A DNA stretch of 64,000 nt, taken from Haliclystus octoradiatus (lineage: Eukaryota > Cnidaria > Staurozoa > Stauromedusae > Haliclystidae). Shown here one piece after another: positions 34,944-48,121 of the stretch. The translations under genes were made by a program, and so were the position numbers. Numbering within the stretch: position 1 is the stretch's first letter; every line of letters begins with the position of its first letter. The notes beneath the pieces were generated by a model that worked only from the letters and a program-made list of their open reading frames with translations, was not told where the DNA came from and did not search any database. The DNA is taken from positions 31,198,561 to 31,262,560 of the forward strand of contig OU744447.1 in assembly GCA_916610825.1 (NCBI GenBank). The letters are read 5' to 3'.

Positions 34944-37900
34944 CTAGCAATGAGTGTAGTCCATAATGGACCTTCTATGATAAAACTTTCAGATCACTTA
35001 TAATTAAACAATTGACTAAGCTTTCTATCGCTGTATAATACGGAGTATGAACTCTGGAGGAGAACATGAGACACAATACGCATTGAAACGATGTAGCATT
35101 AATCAATACATCTTAATCATTCCTTTAATAAAAATTTAATTTATTTCACATCAATTGAGACGATTGAAATGTATAATTTAACGTAGCTTTGTCTACATAG
35201 AAAAACTTTATTTTATGTGTTGAAAGGAAGCCAGAACACATTAATTATTATAAATTACAAATACTCAGTCAAATTTCGAAATCTGAAACTATCCATAAAA
35301 AATCACTTCAAATCCGATCAGATCCGAAGACCTAAAATATTAACCCGAATCTGACCCGACACGATCGGATCGCGTTCGGTTCGAATTCATAAATCTTTAT
35401 TGCAATATATACAACACTAATGTGGTGTTCACAAAATAACGCCGTCAAGGTGTGGCCGGTCAAACTCGTGGCATTGCATGCAATATATTCAGTATTAAAT
35501 TAATTTAGCTTCGACAAGACACATGGTCCACTAATTTCTGTTATTAACATGATCAAACGATATCTTTTGTTAATTAACAATGATTTACTGCTTCATATTA
35601 AAAAAAATCAGAAAAATCGTTGATAAAAACTGCCGAATGGCGGATTTGAACTTACGACCCTAATATTGTAATACCAGAGCATTAACCAATGAGCCAACCC
35701 CTTACTTACTGTTGTACGCGCCTTGACTGTACTAATCAACAAACCTATTGCTTCGACAACGTATTACTGAACAAGGCGACAGCGCGTGTATTGATTTCAA
35801 ACTATATATATAATCTGATAATATTATCATATGATAGTATATGAGCCTATATATTTTTGATCTTTACAATCTCAGCAAGTAGGCCTGTGATTTTCATGGC
35901 AGTCTATCAAAATACTAAGAGTTCGTTGAAAATAAAATTTTAAAAGTAAACAAAAGATGTGAAATGTTGACCTCATAGTGCTTCTTGTTATCAAATTTTC
36001 CAGACTAATAGCATCAACATTCTTTTAAAAGGAAATAAAATTCTATAATAAATCGCTATACTAATTCGATATTGATATTATGTTACATCTTGTTGTCAAT
36101 ATTTCTACGCGCTATTTATAATACATTACAGATGTCGAATGAAAGGAAAGACGATTATGAATAAATTAATTATTTTGATAGAAAAACGAAAACAACTCAT
36201 TTTGCCAGATTCGTGATATGCATATTTATTCAGAATTTATTGAAACGGACGCGATGGTTTATAGAGTGGAAATGTTTAGTGCAGCTTCAAAGATATAAAA
36301 TACCATAGCCGATGGTAATATTTAAATGCTCATGTTATGATGTCTGACGAAAAGGATAATTTACTATGTAGAAAATGAATCTACTTTACCATGCATTTGA
36401 TCACGATATGAAATGATCATTTTTGTCAGAATTATTTCGAATAAAAGACAATCTTTATTTTATTCTTATCGGGCGTACATTCTCCTTCGATAAAATATGG
36501 TTGTTAACTTATTATTGATTGGTGTATTAACTCAGAGAACCCGCTATTATGTATTTAAATGTTGTTCGGAGATTATGCCGCTCGTATAGTTTTTATTTGG
36601 ATCTCATTTGGAAAATGGTAAGTTGTATTTTAATAAATATTGTTTGCTATGATCGATTATTTCGTGCAACCTTTTCACTTTTTATTTTTGTAACACAAGG
36701 TTTGTTACACTCATCCAAACTGTATTAACTATTTAAAAATGTTTTTGAATTATGTTTTTGTGCTTTTAAATTCAAAGCAAAATTTTTGAACGCTGAAAAT
36801 ATTATAATTATTATTATTTATCACAAATCATACGCTCAATTCAATTTAACTTTGTTAAATTTGATATACCTGAAATTAACTTTATTAAATGTTGATCAAA
36901 GATAATAACAAGACATCGCTATTTTTATTCTCGAAACTGTAGTAACATACTGTGTCTTATTCGTATAGCAAGTCAACAAAATGAAATTTTAATATTAATC
37001 GATGCCTATAATTCCTTCGTTAATTATGGAAGCAAAATCTGAAAATAAAAGCCTTGCTGCTTAAAACCAAATGATTCGTTTTTTTATATTAAATAATAAA
37101 TTATAAAAATACTTTTGTGCAATGCCTTGATTAATTCTAAACTCTATAATTTTAGACTGTAGACAGATAATTTCTTCGAACTTTGAATATTTTTCGAAAT
37201 AGTCGAACGCCAACGTCAATTTGAAAATTCTTGCAAATTAATTTGTTTTTAAGCCCCGCGATAGATTATTCATTTCAAAACAGATTGTTTGCTCAGTGTT
37301 CTCACAAATTATGTATCAAAATAGCCTTTTTAAAAGTGAAATGTTTTATATCTCGATTTTGAGAAAAGTAATGAACGGCATTTTGTTTCATTAATAAATT
37401 AAATTAAGACCTCAAGTCTCTTTAATTTCATAGCGTTTGTGCCGCGCTATATGTATTGCTGATATCAACACTACATGAAATATGTCTACGTTTCTTTGAT
37501 TTCAAAACATATTTTGTCTGGCCTAGTTATACTGGTAATTCAATGTAATTAAGTATTTCGTATTGTTTTAATTATCATAAAACTGATTCAGTTTCAAGTT
37601 TCACTTGTTCAAACAATTTACACGCAGCTTTTAAATTCAAAGCAAAATATTTTTGTTCTGGAGATTTCAATTTGAAGTCGATTTGGCTGCCCGCTAGATT
37701 ATCGACCTATGAAATTTTTCAAAATCTCTGAATTTTTTAATGCAATGATATCAAATAAAATATCAGATGAAGTATATTATTTTAAAAAAACACCATAGAC
37801 CCATACTTTTCATACAACAAATTTGTTACTGTACACGGTTATCTCGACACAAATGTTTGCATAATTTCCCGACAACGGATTATCCGTATTATATCGCCAG

Positions 37901-37999
37901 TAAGACGTACATAAGTCGCGGACAGACACAGAAATATCGAAATATCGAAATATAGAAATATTGTGATATATAAACAGACAGTATTATGTATATAAGTGA
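34944..37999 (-). mobile_element. Non-autonomous Helitron-like element, copy 2 (dimer, 5' unit)
   Basis: On the minus strand it starts TCACTTATATACATAATAC next to a flanking A (complement of T 38000) and ends in the hairpin and CTAG at 34947-34944, fused to copy 1. The pair is therefore a head-to-tail dimer inserted as one block between A and T, as rolling-circle read-through predicts. Sequence is nearly the same as copy 1 across its length. Confidence 0.7.
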
Positions 38000-40467
38000 T
38001 AAGGAAAACATTTAAATATTATTATGACCAATAGGTTAGAAACTTCAATTGATATGTACAATATATTTAATCAATACAAACGCTTCTTCAATCTCAACCA
38101 AGTCATGTATAAACTTGAGCACACCACGATGTTTTTCAATAAATCGCCAGAAGAGCGTATCTACAAGAAAATCCGAGTAACAGAGTAAGCTAGTTATCTT
38201 TATTCTCTTATTTATATGTTGCTCTGCTTTCAGCATTGAGCACTCAAATTGATGTTTTGCTCATTCAATTACTTGCAAAACAAATTTTATATATAAACAA
38301 ACAATAATGTGTTGTAAGTTGTCTTACTGATTGAACATAGGGCTCAATGCTTTACAGCAGAGCTTTGAATAATATATAAAATATGTAGTCAAAAATCAGA
38401 CAATCATGTTTGCTACTCAGAGTTTCACGCCAAGGCGATCATCAGGCATTCTATTCAATCTGAACATCTATTCAATAATCTATTCAATCTATTCAAGATT
38501 GAATAGATTCCCTGATGATCACCTTGGCGTGAAACTCTGAGTAGCAAACATGATTGTCTGATTTTTGACTACATATTTTATATATTATATAAGCAAACAT
38601 GAATTATATCATAGTGATACAAATACACAAAAGTGCAAATAATTATTAACAAGCAGACATTGCTATTATTATAGAGATATCATTTTTTTGAAATGTTAAA
38701 TAAAAACTACATTTTATAGCTTACCATAAGTAACAATCAGTATCCATTTTAACATTAATTTCACATCTGTGGATTGAAACATACAGGAACATGGAATGGA
38801 TTCAACTATATGCCTTATCATAATCCAATATATATGTCCTAGAACCTAACAAGATGATATTGGTTGAGACAAGCAAGTTAAAATGTCCTTTACCTGTTGT
38901 AATGTCCTTTTACTTTCATAGGGGATTTTTGACAATGCACATGGGAGTAATAACACTAATGTTGCTTTCACTTTGCTGCTTGACACATGAAGCAGACAAT
39001 AGTACATCTGCAAGGCGTTTCTCCAATTCTTCATTGAAACGAACAAGCAATGGACGACATTCAGGTGAGCAAGCCAAACAATAATACAGGAAAATGACCA
39101 TGGTTTCAGTAAATCAACACTCCTCCTAAAACCCCTAAAGTCCTTAACAGTAAGACAGGCAGATTAGGAAAACATGCAATATCTTTACTTATAAAACATC
39201 ATTCTGTAATGCAGTGACGATCAACAACCAAGAGAGGGAGGCACAAAACAGATGTACATTATATATTCAACTGATATTAATCAACTGACACTATGAATCA
39301 AAATATTTCAACTTCTAATAGCGACTAACAAGTGCAAAATACCTAAATTACAAATAGCATCATAAATTTAACATACCTTTAACAAAACAAAAAATTTGCA
39401 AATAGCACCTACATATAACATATACACATATACATATAACATATACCAGGATGTCGAGATACCTTTAACAATATCCTCACATCCTACGTTAAGACTTGAA
39501 AGTTGACGTGTTCTCATAACAAATAACAAAAAAAGTCTAAAATGGAAATCTCATATTTATATGCGCTGGGATATGCTCAGTTGCAATCAAGTACAGTAAA
39601 CTCTCACCACTTGAGTGTCAATACTGAATCTTACTATTGGGATAGATGTTTTCGATTCAAATTAGTAGCATACATTTCACTTTTGAAAGCCACGACGTGT
39701 TTGCATGCTGGTAATGGAGACAAAAACAGTGTAGGATCATTTGCGCTACGCTTGGATAAGTACAATAATATTTGTATTTTAATATATTGGCTTTAGGAGT
39801 TTTCAACATTGCAAGCTGCTATATGGCTTTAATTATGACCAAAATCATCTCTTTAGTCATATTTGACAAATAATCATTTGGAAAATGGAAAATTATGTCA
39901 ATCTACAGATTTTGTAGTTAGGTTCATGCAAGAACTAAACATCATATTCGTTTGCCTGATATGCAACCAGATCAATGGACAGTAATTATATCAAAGGCAA
40001 TTAAAGTCTTTTTAATGTTGAATGATTGTACAATCCAGTCTAGGGAGTTCACCTGTCTGTTTCACGGATTGTCGTTATACAGTATATATGGAATTCTTAA
40101 TTAAGTAATTTTGAAAAGTCTGAGTGAAAGTGACAAGATAATTTAAATATAAAATTAGAGCCCCTCAAAGGCAAACAGTTCGGCAATCCGAAAACGAAAA
40201 TGCATACATCTGAATCCGAGAAATAAGTTTCATTAGTAAGATAAATTGAGACACTCATTAAGTCATCATTAAAGTACAAGTTTCATCAGTCAAAATGTAA
40301 TACAATAAATAATAAAATACTGATAATGTGCATAAAACATAAGTCGATTAAAGAGTTGACCAATGAACTGCCAAAGGAAATCGTGAGCGTCTTTAAATAT
40401 TGAGCAAATAAGAGTTTCAAAAGATTAGATTCAATGAATCCTCGGGTTTTCCCAGATGGTGTCGATG
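38000..40467. other. Spacer between Helitron dimer and array, mostly featureless
   Basis: Apart from the hairpin MITE, only short open frames were seen. A minus-strand frame at 38916-39101 (CSPECRPLLVRFNEELEKRL) has coding-like composition but no recognised family or splice border. Confidence 0.4.
38369..38587. mobile_element. Hairpin MITE with 78-bp arms and hammerhead-like motif
   Basis: 38369-38446 and 38510-38587 are inverted copies with a single mismatch found (GGCGATC against GGTGATC). The loop holds repeated CTATTCAAT units. Each arm carries CTGATGATC, CCTTGGCGT, GAAACTCTGAGTAGC in order, resembling a hammerhead ribozyme core with a GUA cleavage triplet. A related, more diverged hairpin lies at 45084-45212. 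No coding capacity. Confidence 0.72.
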
Positions 40468-40484
40468 GTTGTCGGGAAATTATG

Positions 40485-40532
<48 letters not shown>
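40485..40532 (+). repeat. (CAT)16 microsatellite at LINE 5' end
   Basis: Sixteen CAT units join the Helitron flank to the first LINE-specific bases. Confidence 0.95.
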
Positions 40533-40533
<1 letters not shown>

Positions 40534-43500
40534 TTACTTTTACCTTTTGGAACATCAACGGTCTGGGCTCTAAGCTAGTGAATCCTGATTTTCAAAAATT
40601 TTTAAAAAATGATGTCATTTTTCTTAGCGAAACATGGACTCAAAGGTCATCACATTTTCACCCTCCCCCAAATTATGATATAATTTATAAACATAGAACA
40701 AGTAAACAACCAAATTATAGTAGAGGTTCAGGAGGATTAGCAGTCCTCATAAAGTGTAATATTAAACATGCGTTTACCGAAATTCCGTCAAATTCAGAAG
40801 ATATAATGTGGTTAAAAATGAATAGGTTAGCTTTTGGTCTCCATAATTACTTGTATATTGCTTTCGTATATGTTAGTCCACAATACTCTTCGGTAAATCC
40901 TATTCATAAAAATCAGGTATTTGAAATTTTGCAAAACGAATTGATAAATGTACCGGGTGGTTGCGATGTGCTGATTGGCGGCGACTTCAATGCTCGACTA
41001 GGCAAATTAAATGATTTTATTTCCAATGATGATGACTCCTTTTTTGATTTACCTCCAATGTATGTACCCGACTATCACAATTTAGTTCTAAGAAAAACTC
41101 GAGATAATACAATCAACGATTATAGTAGACATTTAATCAGTATTTGCACTAGCAACCAACTTCGGATCCTTAACGGCCGACTAAAAGGTGACGAGGAAGG
41201 TGAATTTACATACCATGGTAATATTGGGTCTAGTCTTGTCGATTTTGTTTTGGCCTCAGAACAATTGTACTTACAATCACCATCAGTTCTCAAATCAATC
41301 AAAGTCGATAAAGATGCATTGCTACTTTCAGATCATTGCTCAATTAATTTGTCTCTTAACGTTACTCTAAGGCATACTAACAATGATTGCTCAAGCATTC
41401 TTGTCGAAGAGAGACCACCCCGATATTTGTGGTGCGACGAAAAGAAATCTGATTACGCGGAACGATTCTCTAGCGAATCTCATGAACGCCTTATTGAATC
41501 ACTCTCTTCAGAAATATTAACATTAACTGAAGACATTGACCAGATCATCGATAAAATTTCGGATTTGCTCACAACGTCCGCTCAAGGCATTTTGAAAGTA
41601 AAAACATTTAAAAAGCAGAAACATGCTAGGCAATTCAAAACACGATGGTACACAAAATCATGTTCTCATATAAAATCACGACTAAATAACATCATCAGAC
41701 TTTTGAAAAGGCACCCTAATGATCCATTTCTTCGAGGTAGGATTTGCCGGTTAAGAAAGCAATATAAAAAAGAAATCAAACTGTCAAAACGTCAATACAA
41801 TGATACTGCTTTGCATAATCTAAACAACGCCATTAATAACGATAAAAATAACTTTTGGCAATTAATGAAATCATTTCGAGCTTCTGAAAATAAAAATGAG
41901 ACACTGCCTGATGCCTATGAGCTCCTATCTCATTTTAAGCAACTCCATGAAGAGAATCCTATCGAGTCAGATACTGTAGATGGGAATTATACTGTTATGC
42001 AATCCCAATCTGAATCCAATTTCGTGGGAGATCTCGACAGGGCAATAGACACAAGGGAAATTATCTCTGCCATGAAACTCTTAAAAAAAAAAAATCACCT
42101 GGTAGGGTTGGGATATTGGCAGAAATGGTCCATGCAACGGCAGATATATTTATCGACGTTTACAAAAACCTATTCAATCAAATTTTTCAATCTGGCTACT
42201 TTCCAAATTCTTGGAAAGAGTCTTTTATTTTACCCCTTTTTAAATCTGGGGACAAGCTCAACTCAAATAATTACAGAGGAATAAGCCTCACTAGTATTCT
42301 TGGTAAATTGTTCTGTCTTATCCTCAATGAGAGGCTCAGGCATTTCCTTGACGAAAATGATATAATTCATGAAGCACAGGGTGGTTTTCAAAAAAATAAA
42401 CGAACGGCAGATCATTTGTTTTGCCTTAAAACCCTTATTTCGTAGTGAACAAAAAATTATAAAAAGCTTTTTACCTGTTTCATTGATTTGAAAAAGGCGT
42501 TCGACACTGTTTGGCATCCTGGCCTTTTATTGAAGCTAAGGCAATTAAAGATCGATGGAATTTTTTATAAAATAATTGACAACTTATATGTTCATAACAA
42601 AGCACATATCATTTACAACAATCTCTTGACTACGTCGATCTCACCCAGTGTTGGCGTTCGCCAAGGGTGTATCTTTAGTCCTAATCTTTTTAATATTTAT
42701 ATCAATGATTTTGCAAAATCTTTAACATGTCAATCAACACATCCAGTTTTTCTTGCTGATAAGCCATTGAATTGTTTAATGTTTGCCGACGATATAGTCT
42801 TATTTTCTCAAACCAAAGAGGGTCTCCAAAAATGCATGGAGAAAGCATATCTTTACGCCGAGCAATGGAAGCTCAAAATTAATTATGAAAAGTCAAAATG
42901 CATGATCTTCTCAAAAAAATATGTTGATCAGCAACATTTCTTTTCCATTAATAATACCCCCATCGAAATGGTCGAAAATTACAAATATCTAGGTTTTTCG
43001 TTTCATTGCTCCTCAAAACAATGTTTTGGTATTAAGCAATTTTGCACAAAAGCCGAAAAAGCATGGGCAATAACACAGCGCTCTATGGGGCGGTCGTCAA
43101 CCAGCTATGTCGCAATTCACAAAACAATATTTACTACCATGATAAAACCCATACTTCTCTATGCTAGTGATGTTTGGGGTGATTCTGTTACTCACATTGA
43201 AAATAACCAAATAGAAACTGTACAGCGAGATATTATGCGGAAAATATTAAATGTTAGAAAGAATTCCAGTAAGATAGCTGTTAGAGCGGAATTGGGGATC
43301 ATCCCTCTACAGATTGACGTTAAAATTAATATGATCAAATTCCTTGTTAGAATGATTAACTCCAAAAAAAGTAGTTTACTGTACAAGGTATTTGGTGAAA
43401 AAATCGTCAACAGTTCATCAACTTCATGGCTGGGTAAAGTTACACATCATTTGTCCGAAATAGGAATCAATTTACAGCTTTTGATCTCTAAAGAAACTAA

Positions 43501-43598
43501 TCAAAAATCTGATCAAATAAAACTAATCAACTCTATAAAAGATCAATTAAATAACGAATACAAAATCAGCTTTGAGCAAACTAATCTAGACTATAACA

Positions 43599-43607
43599 CT
43601 CCAGGCC
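43599..43607 (+). repeat. 9-bp target-site duplication, left
   Basis: CTCCAGGCC, repeated exactly at 48113-48121 on the other side of the inserted element. Deleting the element and one copy restores an uninterrupted LINE frame across the site. Confidence 0.92.
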
Positions 43608-44394
43608 GCGATTTGACAAACAGATAGAAGTTGTGACCACCTGCGCGCGCATGTTCCGTAACATATCCAAAGCGGTCAATTTGCTCTAATTGTGCGGCCA
43701 AAGCCTAACACGTAAGTTATCTTTACAAAATGGCGATCAGAAGCAGACGTAAAACGAAGGAAACCTATGACTTATATTTAGATTACACTTTATATTTCTT
43801 AATGAAAATTGAATACTTGATTACACTTCACAATAAAAAATTTACGATTAAATGGATTCAGAAGAACTTTTATTATCAAGTCAAATAGTCGACGGCATAA
43901 ATCTTAATTTCTGAATGTCATGGCCTATTATTTGATTATTCTATGGTTCTAGACACACTGTAGTCGAGAATCTATATCGCTAAAAAGGTAAGCACATAAT
44001 AAACTATGACTTATCTAAGTTTGAAACTGTTGACAGTATTTGATAATGCTTCAACAAAGAGCAGCTCGATATTGATTTTGCAAAAACACGACAGTCGAGT
44101 TCAACAAAGTCTAGAAAGCCTTCGATAGGCCATAGATTATAGAATATCGAATAGGCCTAAGCCTACGTTGGCAATAAAAACTCTCTGGTTCTTCTAAAAG
44201 CGCACACTAATTTATCTCAAACTGGTTGCACATTTAAAATAATTCATAAACTACTATGATTCTAAGTTTGACTTTAATTGCTTGACTCTTTGATACCAAA
44301 GTTATTTAGTTTGCAAAATACGAATTATAATATACTCATTCCGCTTTCTTGACAAAGTCTCAAAGCCATCTTTTTCTTTTTGAATTATAAGGTC

Positions 44395-45083
44395 TCTCAA
44401 ATCAAAGCAAGATATGCCGATGACTACATATCACTCAACATGTATCACATGCATAGACATGTATCGACGTAAATTGATAAAATTTCATGAAAAAGTATCA
44501 AGTTTATTATGGTTAGATATATAACCATCCAAGTTGACAAAGGTTTTTTTGGGGGAGGGGGGTCAAAATGCTGGTCTTTCACTTAAACTTGTAGGTCTAT
44601 CCAAATAAATTGAGACATGCGGATGACTAGATATCACTAGATACTACTCTTAGACATGTATCGAAGTAAATTCAAAATATTTCTCAAAAAAGTATCCAGT
44701 TTATATTTAGATATAGCCGCTTAAGTTGACAAAGGGGACATTTGGGGTTTTTCAAAAAGCTGGGCTTACACCTTCTCCAACTTCTAGGTCCCTCAAAGTG
44801 AAACAAGGGGTGCTGATGATTAAGTATCACTAGAGATTACTCTTTGACAAATATTGAAGTAGGTTCAAAACATATCTTGACAAAATATCAAGTTTATATT
44901 CAGATTGAGCCATTTAAGTTATCAAAGGGGGCATTTGTGTCTTTTCAAAAAGCCGGATTTACACTTTTTCCAATTTCTAGATCCCTCATATTAAAATAAG
45001 GGATGCCGATGACTAGATATCAATAGAAATTTCTCTTAGGCAAGTATTCAAAACATTTCTTGAAAAAATATCTAGTTCATATC
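44395..45083 (-). repeat. Subterminal tandem array in left TIR
   Basis: About four diverged units, inverse in orientation to those at 46195-47400. Shared blocks include GACATGTATCGA, TTAAGTTGACAAAGG and CTAGGTCCCTCA. A G-rich run (GGGGGAGGGGGG) lies near 44551. Confidence 0.7.
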
Positions 45084-45212
45084 TAATAATAAATAAACAC
45101 AAAAATCAGACATTCATATCAGATCTATAGATTAAATTGCATGATGATCGCTCAATGCGAAACTATTAGTAGCAAATATGAATGTCTCATTTTTTGCATT
45201 TATTTATTATTA
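45084..45212. mobile_element. 129-bp hairpin MITE inside the Mutator-like element
   Basis: TAATAATAAATAAACACAA and the inverted TTTATTTATTATTA form arms of about 37 bp that also share CAGACATTCATAT / ATATGAATGTCTC. Internal sequence (ATGATGATCGC, GCGAAACTATTAGTAGC) is related to the 38369-38587 hairpin. No coding capacity. Confidence 0.65.
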
Positions 45213-46194
45213 AACAGCTCTGCTTTTAGGGCATCAAACAATATTAAAACAGCAATGACTACACAATCACTTTTATGTTATTATTAGTGTATATTTAGAT
45301 ACATCAATTTGAGGCTATATATTTTATATCTTAAATTAATATTTTTTCATGAAGTTTGTGCTTTTTATATAGTTAATTAATTAATTGAATTCTCTTTTTA
45401 TATTATTACATGATTGTTTAATTACAAATGTTGAACTTGGATGACGTAGCTACATGAATAGGTATTCTGAATTATGCCCAAGTTTGATTATGGTGTCGTT
45501 ATTTGAATGTAATAGATGATAGCATGTCATCTCTTTAACTTATAACGTAATGTTACTTCGGGATTGTTTTGAGAGCACTATATTCAATCATAACGTAACA
45601 CTATTTTTAGAATTCTGAGCAATTAGAGAATTTAGATATTTTGCTTATATAGGTAACCTAGTTTAAAGAGTACATGACACAACAAATTTTTAACACAGAT
45701 TCAAGTAGCTGAAGCTAAATGATGAAGAATGGTGACAATGATTTCTTAGTTTGAAACTGTATAAGCGGAGATATTTAATGTTGAATCTGCCCTATTTTCA
45801 ATCATTTTTTATGCTTGAAATAAATATAATTTATTAAGAAATACATGAAATACAAGGGAATTTAGTTGTTGGATTTACTTTATCTCTCAAAAATGTGGCA
45901 GTCATCCTCAGCAGCATGCAGTTGGACTGTGCACATGCTGTTTTACGTACACATTACCTCAATTTGTGACAGTTGTTTGTCAGGTGTTTGGGTGTTCTAC
46001 GACGACGGAATTATTAATTTGAAATAGTTAATTTTAATAGCAAAGATATTCATGTGTTTAGTGTTATGTTGTTTCAATGTTCTAACGATTTCATTTGTTC
46101 CTCAATGTTCTAATAGTTGAACAAATATACAAACTGTAATACAAATTAAACTCCACAGACGCTGGGTGTCATTTACAAGTAATATCTGGTGGGA
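45213..46194. other. Unique interior of the Mutator-like element
   Basis: AT-rich, no ORF or repeat recognised; possibly captured host DNA. Confidence 0.4.
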
Positions 46195-47400
46195 CCTAGA
46201 AGTTGGAGAAAGTGAAAATGCGGCTTTTGAAAAACCCCAAATGCCCCCCTTGTCAACTTAAATGGCTTTATCAAATTATAAACTAGATGTTTTTTGAAGA
46301 AATGTTCTGAATTTACTTTGATACATGTCTAAGAGTCCCATCTAGTGATATCTAGTCATCTGCCTGTCTCAATTTACTTTCAGAGACCTAGAAGTTGGAA
46401 AAAGTGTAAAACCCAGCTTTTTGAAAAACCCAAAATGCACCCCTTGTCAACTTAAATGGCTCTATCAAAATATAACCAGATGTTTTTTGAAGAAATGTTC
46501 TGAATTTACTTCGATACATGTCAAGGAGTAATCTCTGATGATATCTAATCATTGGCACCCCTTGTTTTAATTTGACGGACCTAGAAGCTGGAGAAAGTGT
46601 GAACCCAGCTTTTTGAAAAACCCAAAATGCACCCCTTGTCAACTTAAATGGCTCTATCAAAATATAACTAGATCTTTTTTGAAGAAATGTTCTGAATTTA
46701 CTTCGATACGTGTCAAGGAGTAATCTCTAATGATATCTAATCATTGGCATCCCTTGTTTTAATTTGACGGACCTAAAAGCTGGAGAAAGTGTGAACCCAG
46801 CTATTTGAAAAACCCAAATGCCCCATTTGTCAACTTAAGTGGCTATATTTAAATATAAACTCGATTAATTTCGATAATTATTTTGAATTTACTTCAATAC
46901 ATGTCTAGGAGTAATCTCTAATGATATCTTATCATCGGCATCCTTTGTTTTATGTTGAGAAACCAACCTAGAAGTGGGAGAAAGTGTAAACCTAGCTTTT
47001 TGAATAAACCCAAATGCCCCCTTTGTCAACTTAAGTGGCTGTATCTAAATATAAACTCGGTCGAATTTCAAGAAATATTTTGAATTGATTTTGATACATG
47101 TCTAAGAGTACTACCTAGTGATATCTAGTCATCTGCATGTCTCAATTTATTTGGAGAGACCTACAAGTTGAAGTAAATGAAAGACCTACATTTTGACACC
47201 CCCTCCCCCCAAAAAACCTTTGGCAACTTGGATGATTATATATCTAAACATATTAAACTTGATACTTTTTCATGAAATTTTATCAATTTACGTCGATATA
47301 TGTGTATGCATGTGATACATGTTGAGTGATATGTAGTCATCGGCATTACCTTGCTTTGATTGAGATACCTTATAATTCAAAAAGTAAAAATGGCTTTGAG
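46195..47400 (+). repeat. Subterminal tandem array in right TIR, ~192-bp unit
   Basis: CCTAGAAGTTGG-type unit starts at 46195, 46387, 46580, 46772, 46967 and 47160, a spacing of 192 to 195 bp. Each unit holds TTTTTGAAAAACCC, TTGTCAACTTAA and TGATATCTA blocks. Six units here against about four in the left TIR. Confidence 0.85.
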
Positions 47401-48112
47401 ACTTTGTCAACAAAGCGGAAAGAGTATAGTATACTTCGTATTTTGCAAAGTAAATAACTTTGGTATTAAAGAGTCAAGCAATTATAGTCAAACTTAGAAT
47501 CATGGTAGTTTATTATTTATTTTAAATGTGCAACCAGTTTTAGATAAATTAGTGCGCGCTTTTAAAAGAACCAGACAGTTTTTATTGCCAACGTATAGAA
47601 GGTTTCTAGACTTTGTGGAACTCGACTGTCGTGTTTTTGCAGAATAAATATCGAGCTGCTGTTTGTTGAAGCATTATCAAATACTGTCAACAGTTTCAAT
47701 CTTAGATAAGTCATAGTTTATTATGTGCTTACCTATTTAGCGATATAGATTCTCGACTACAGTGTGTCTAGAACCATAGAATAATCAAATAATAGGCCAT
47801 GACATTCAGGAATTAAGATTTATGCCGTCGACTATTTGACTTGATAATAAAAGTTTTTCTGAATCCATTTAATCGTAAATTTTTTATTGTGAAGTGTAAT
47901 CAAGTATTCAATTTTCAGTAAGAAATATAAAGTGTGATCTAAATATAAGTCATAGGTTTCCTTCGTTTAACGTCTGCTTCTGATCGCCATTTTGTAAAGA
48001 TAACTTACGTGTTAGGCTTTGGCCGCACAATTAGAGCAAATTGACCGCTTTGGATATGTTACGGCACATGCGCGCGCAGGTGGTCACAACTTCTATCTGT
48101 TTGTCAAATCGC

Positions 48113-48121
48113 CTCCAGGCC
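48113..48121 (+). repeat. 9-bp target-site duplication, right
   Basis: CTCCAGGCC, exact copy of 43599-43607. Confidence 0.92.

Larger units (their letters stand above)
43608..48112. mobile_element. Mutator-like (MULE-type) non-autonomous element, 4505 bp
   Basis: Flanked by a perfect 9-bp duplication. The ends begin GCGATTTGACAAACAGATAG and its complement. The long TIRs are nearly identical for hundreds of bases (left from 43608, right back from 48112), and each is followed inward by a tandem array of about 192-bp units. No transposase was found; the interior (about 45213-46190) is non-coding. Long TIRs with a 9-bp duplication point to the Mutator superfamily; a Foldback-type element with the same duplication length is the main alternative. 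Confidence 0.75.

Noticed and set aside
38854..39084. Plus-strand frame with a hydrophobic stretch resembling a signal anchor
   Set aside because: No supporting context; overlapping frames on both strands are equally open.
46388..46660. Minus-strand frame with repeated IEPFKLTRGAFWVFQKAGF
   Set aside because: It is the translation of the 192-bp tandem units, not a protein gene.
48019..48121. ORF start for the LINE C-terminal part within the Mutator-like TIR
   Set aside because: The frame starts inside the inserted element; only the part after 48122 is LINE sequence.
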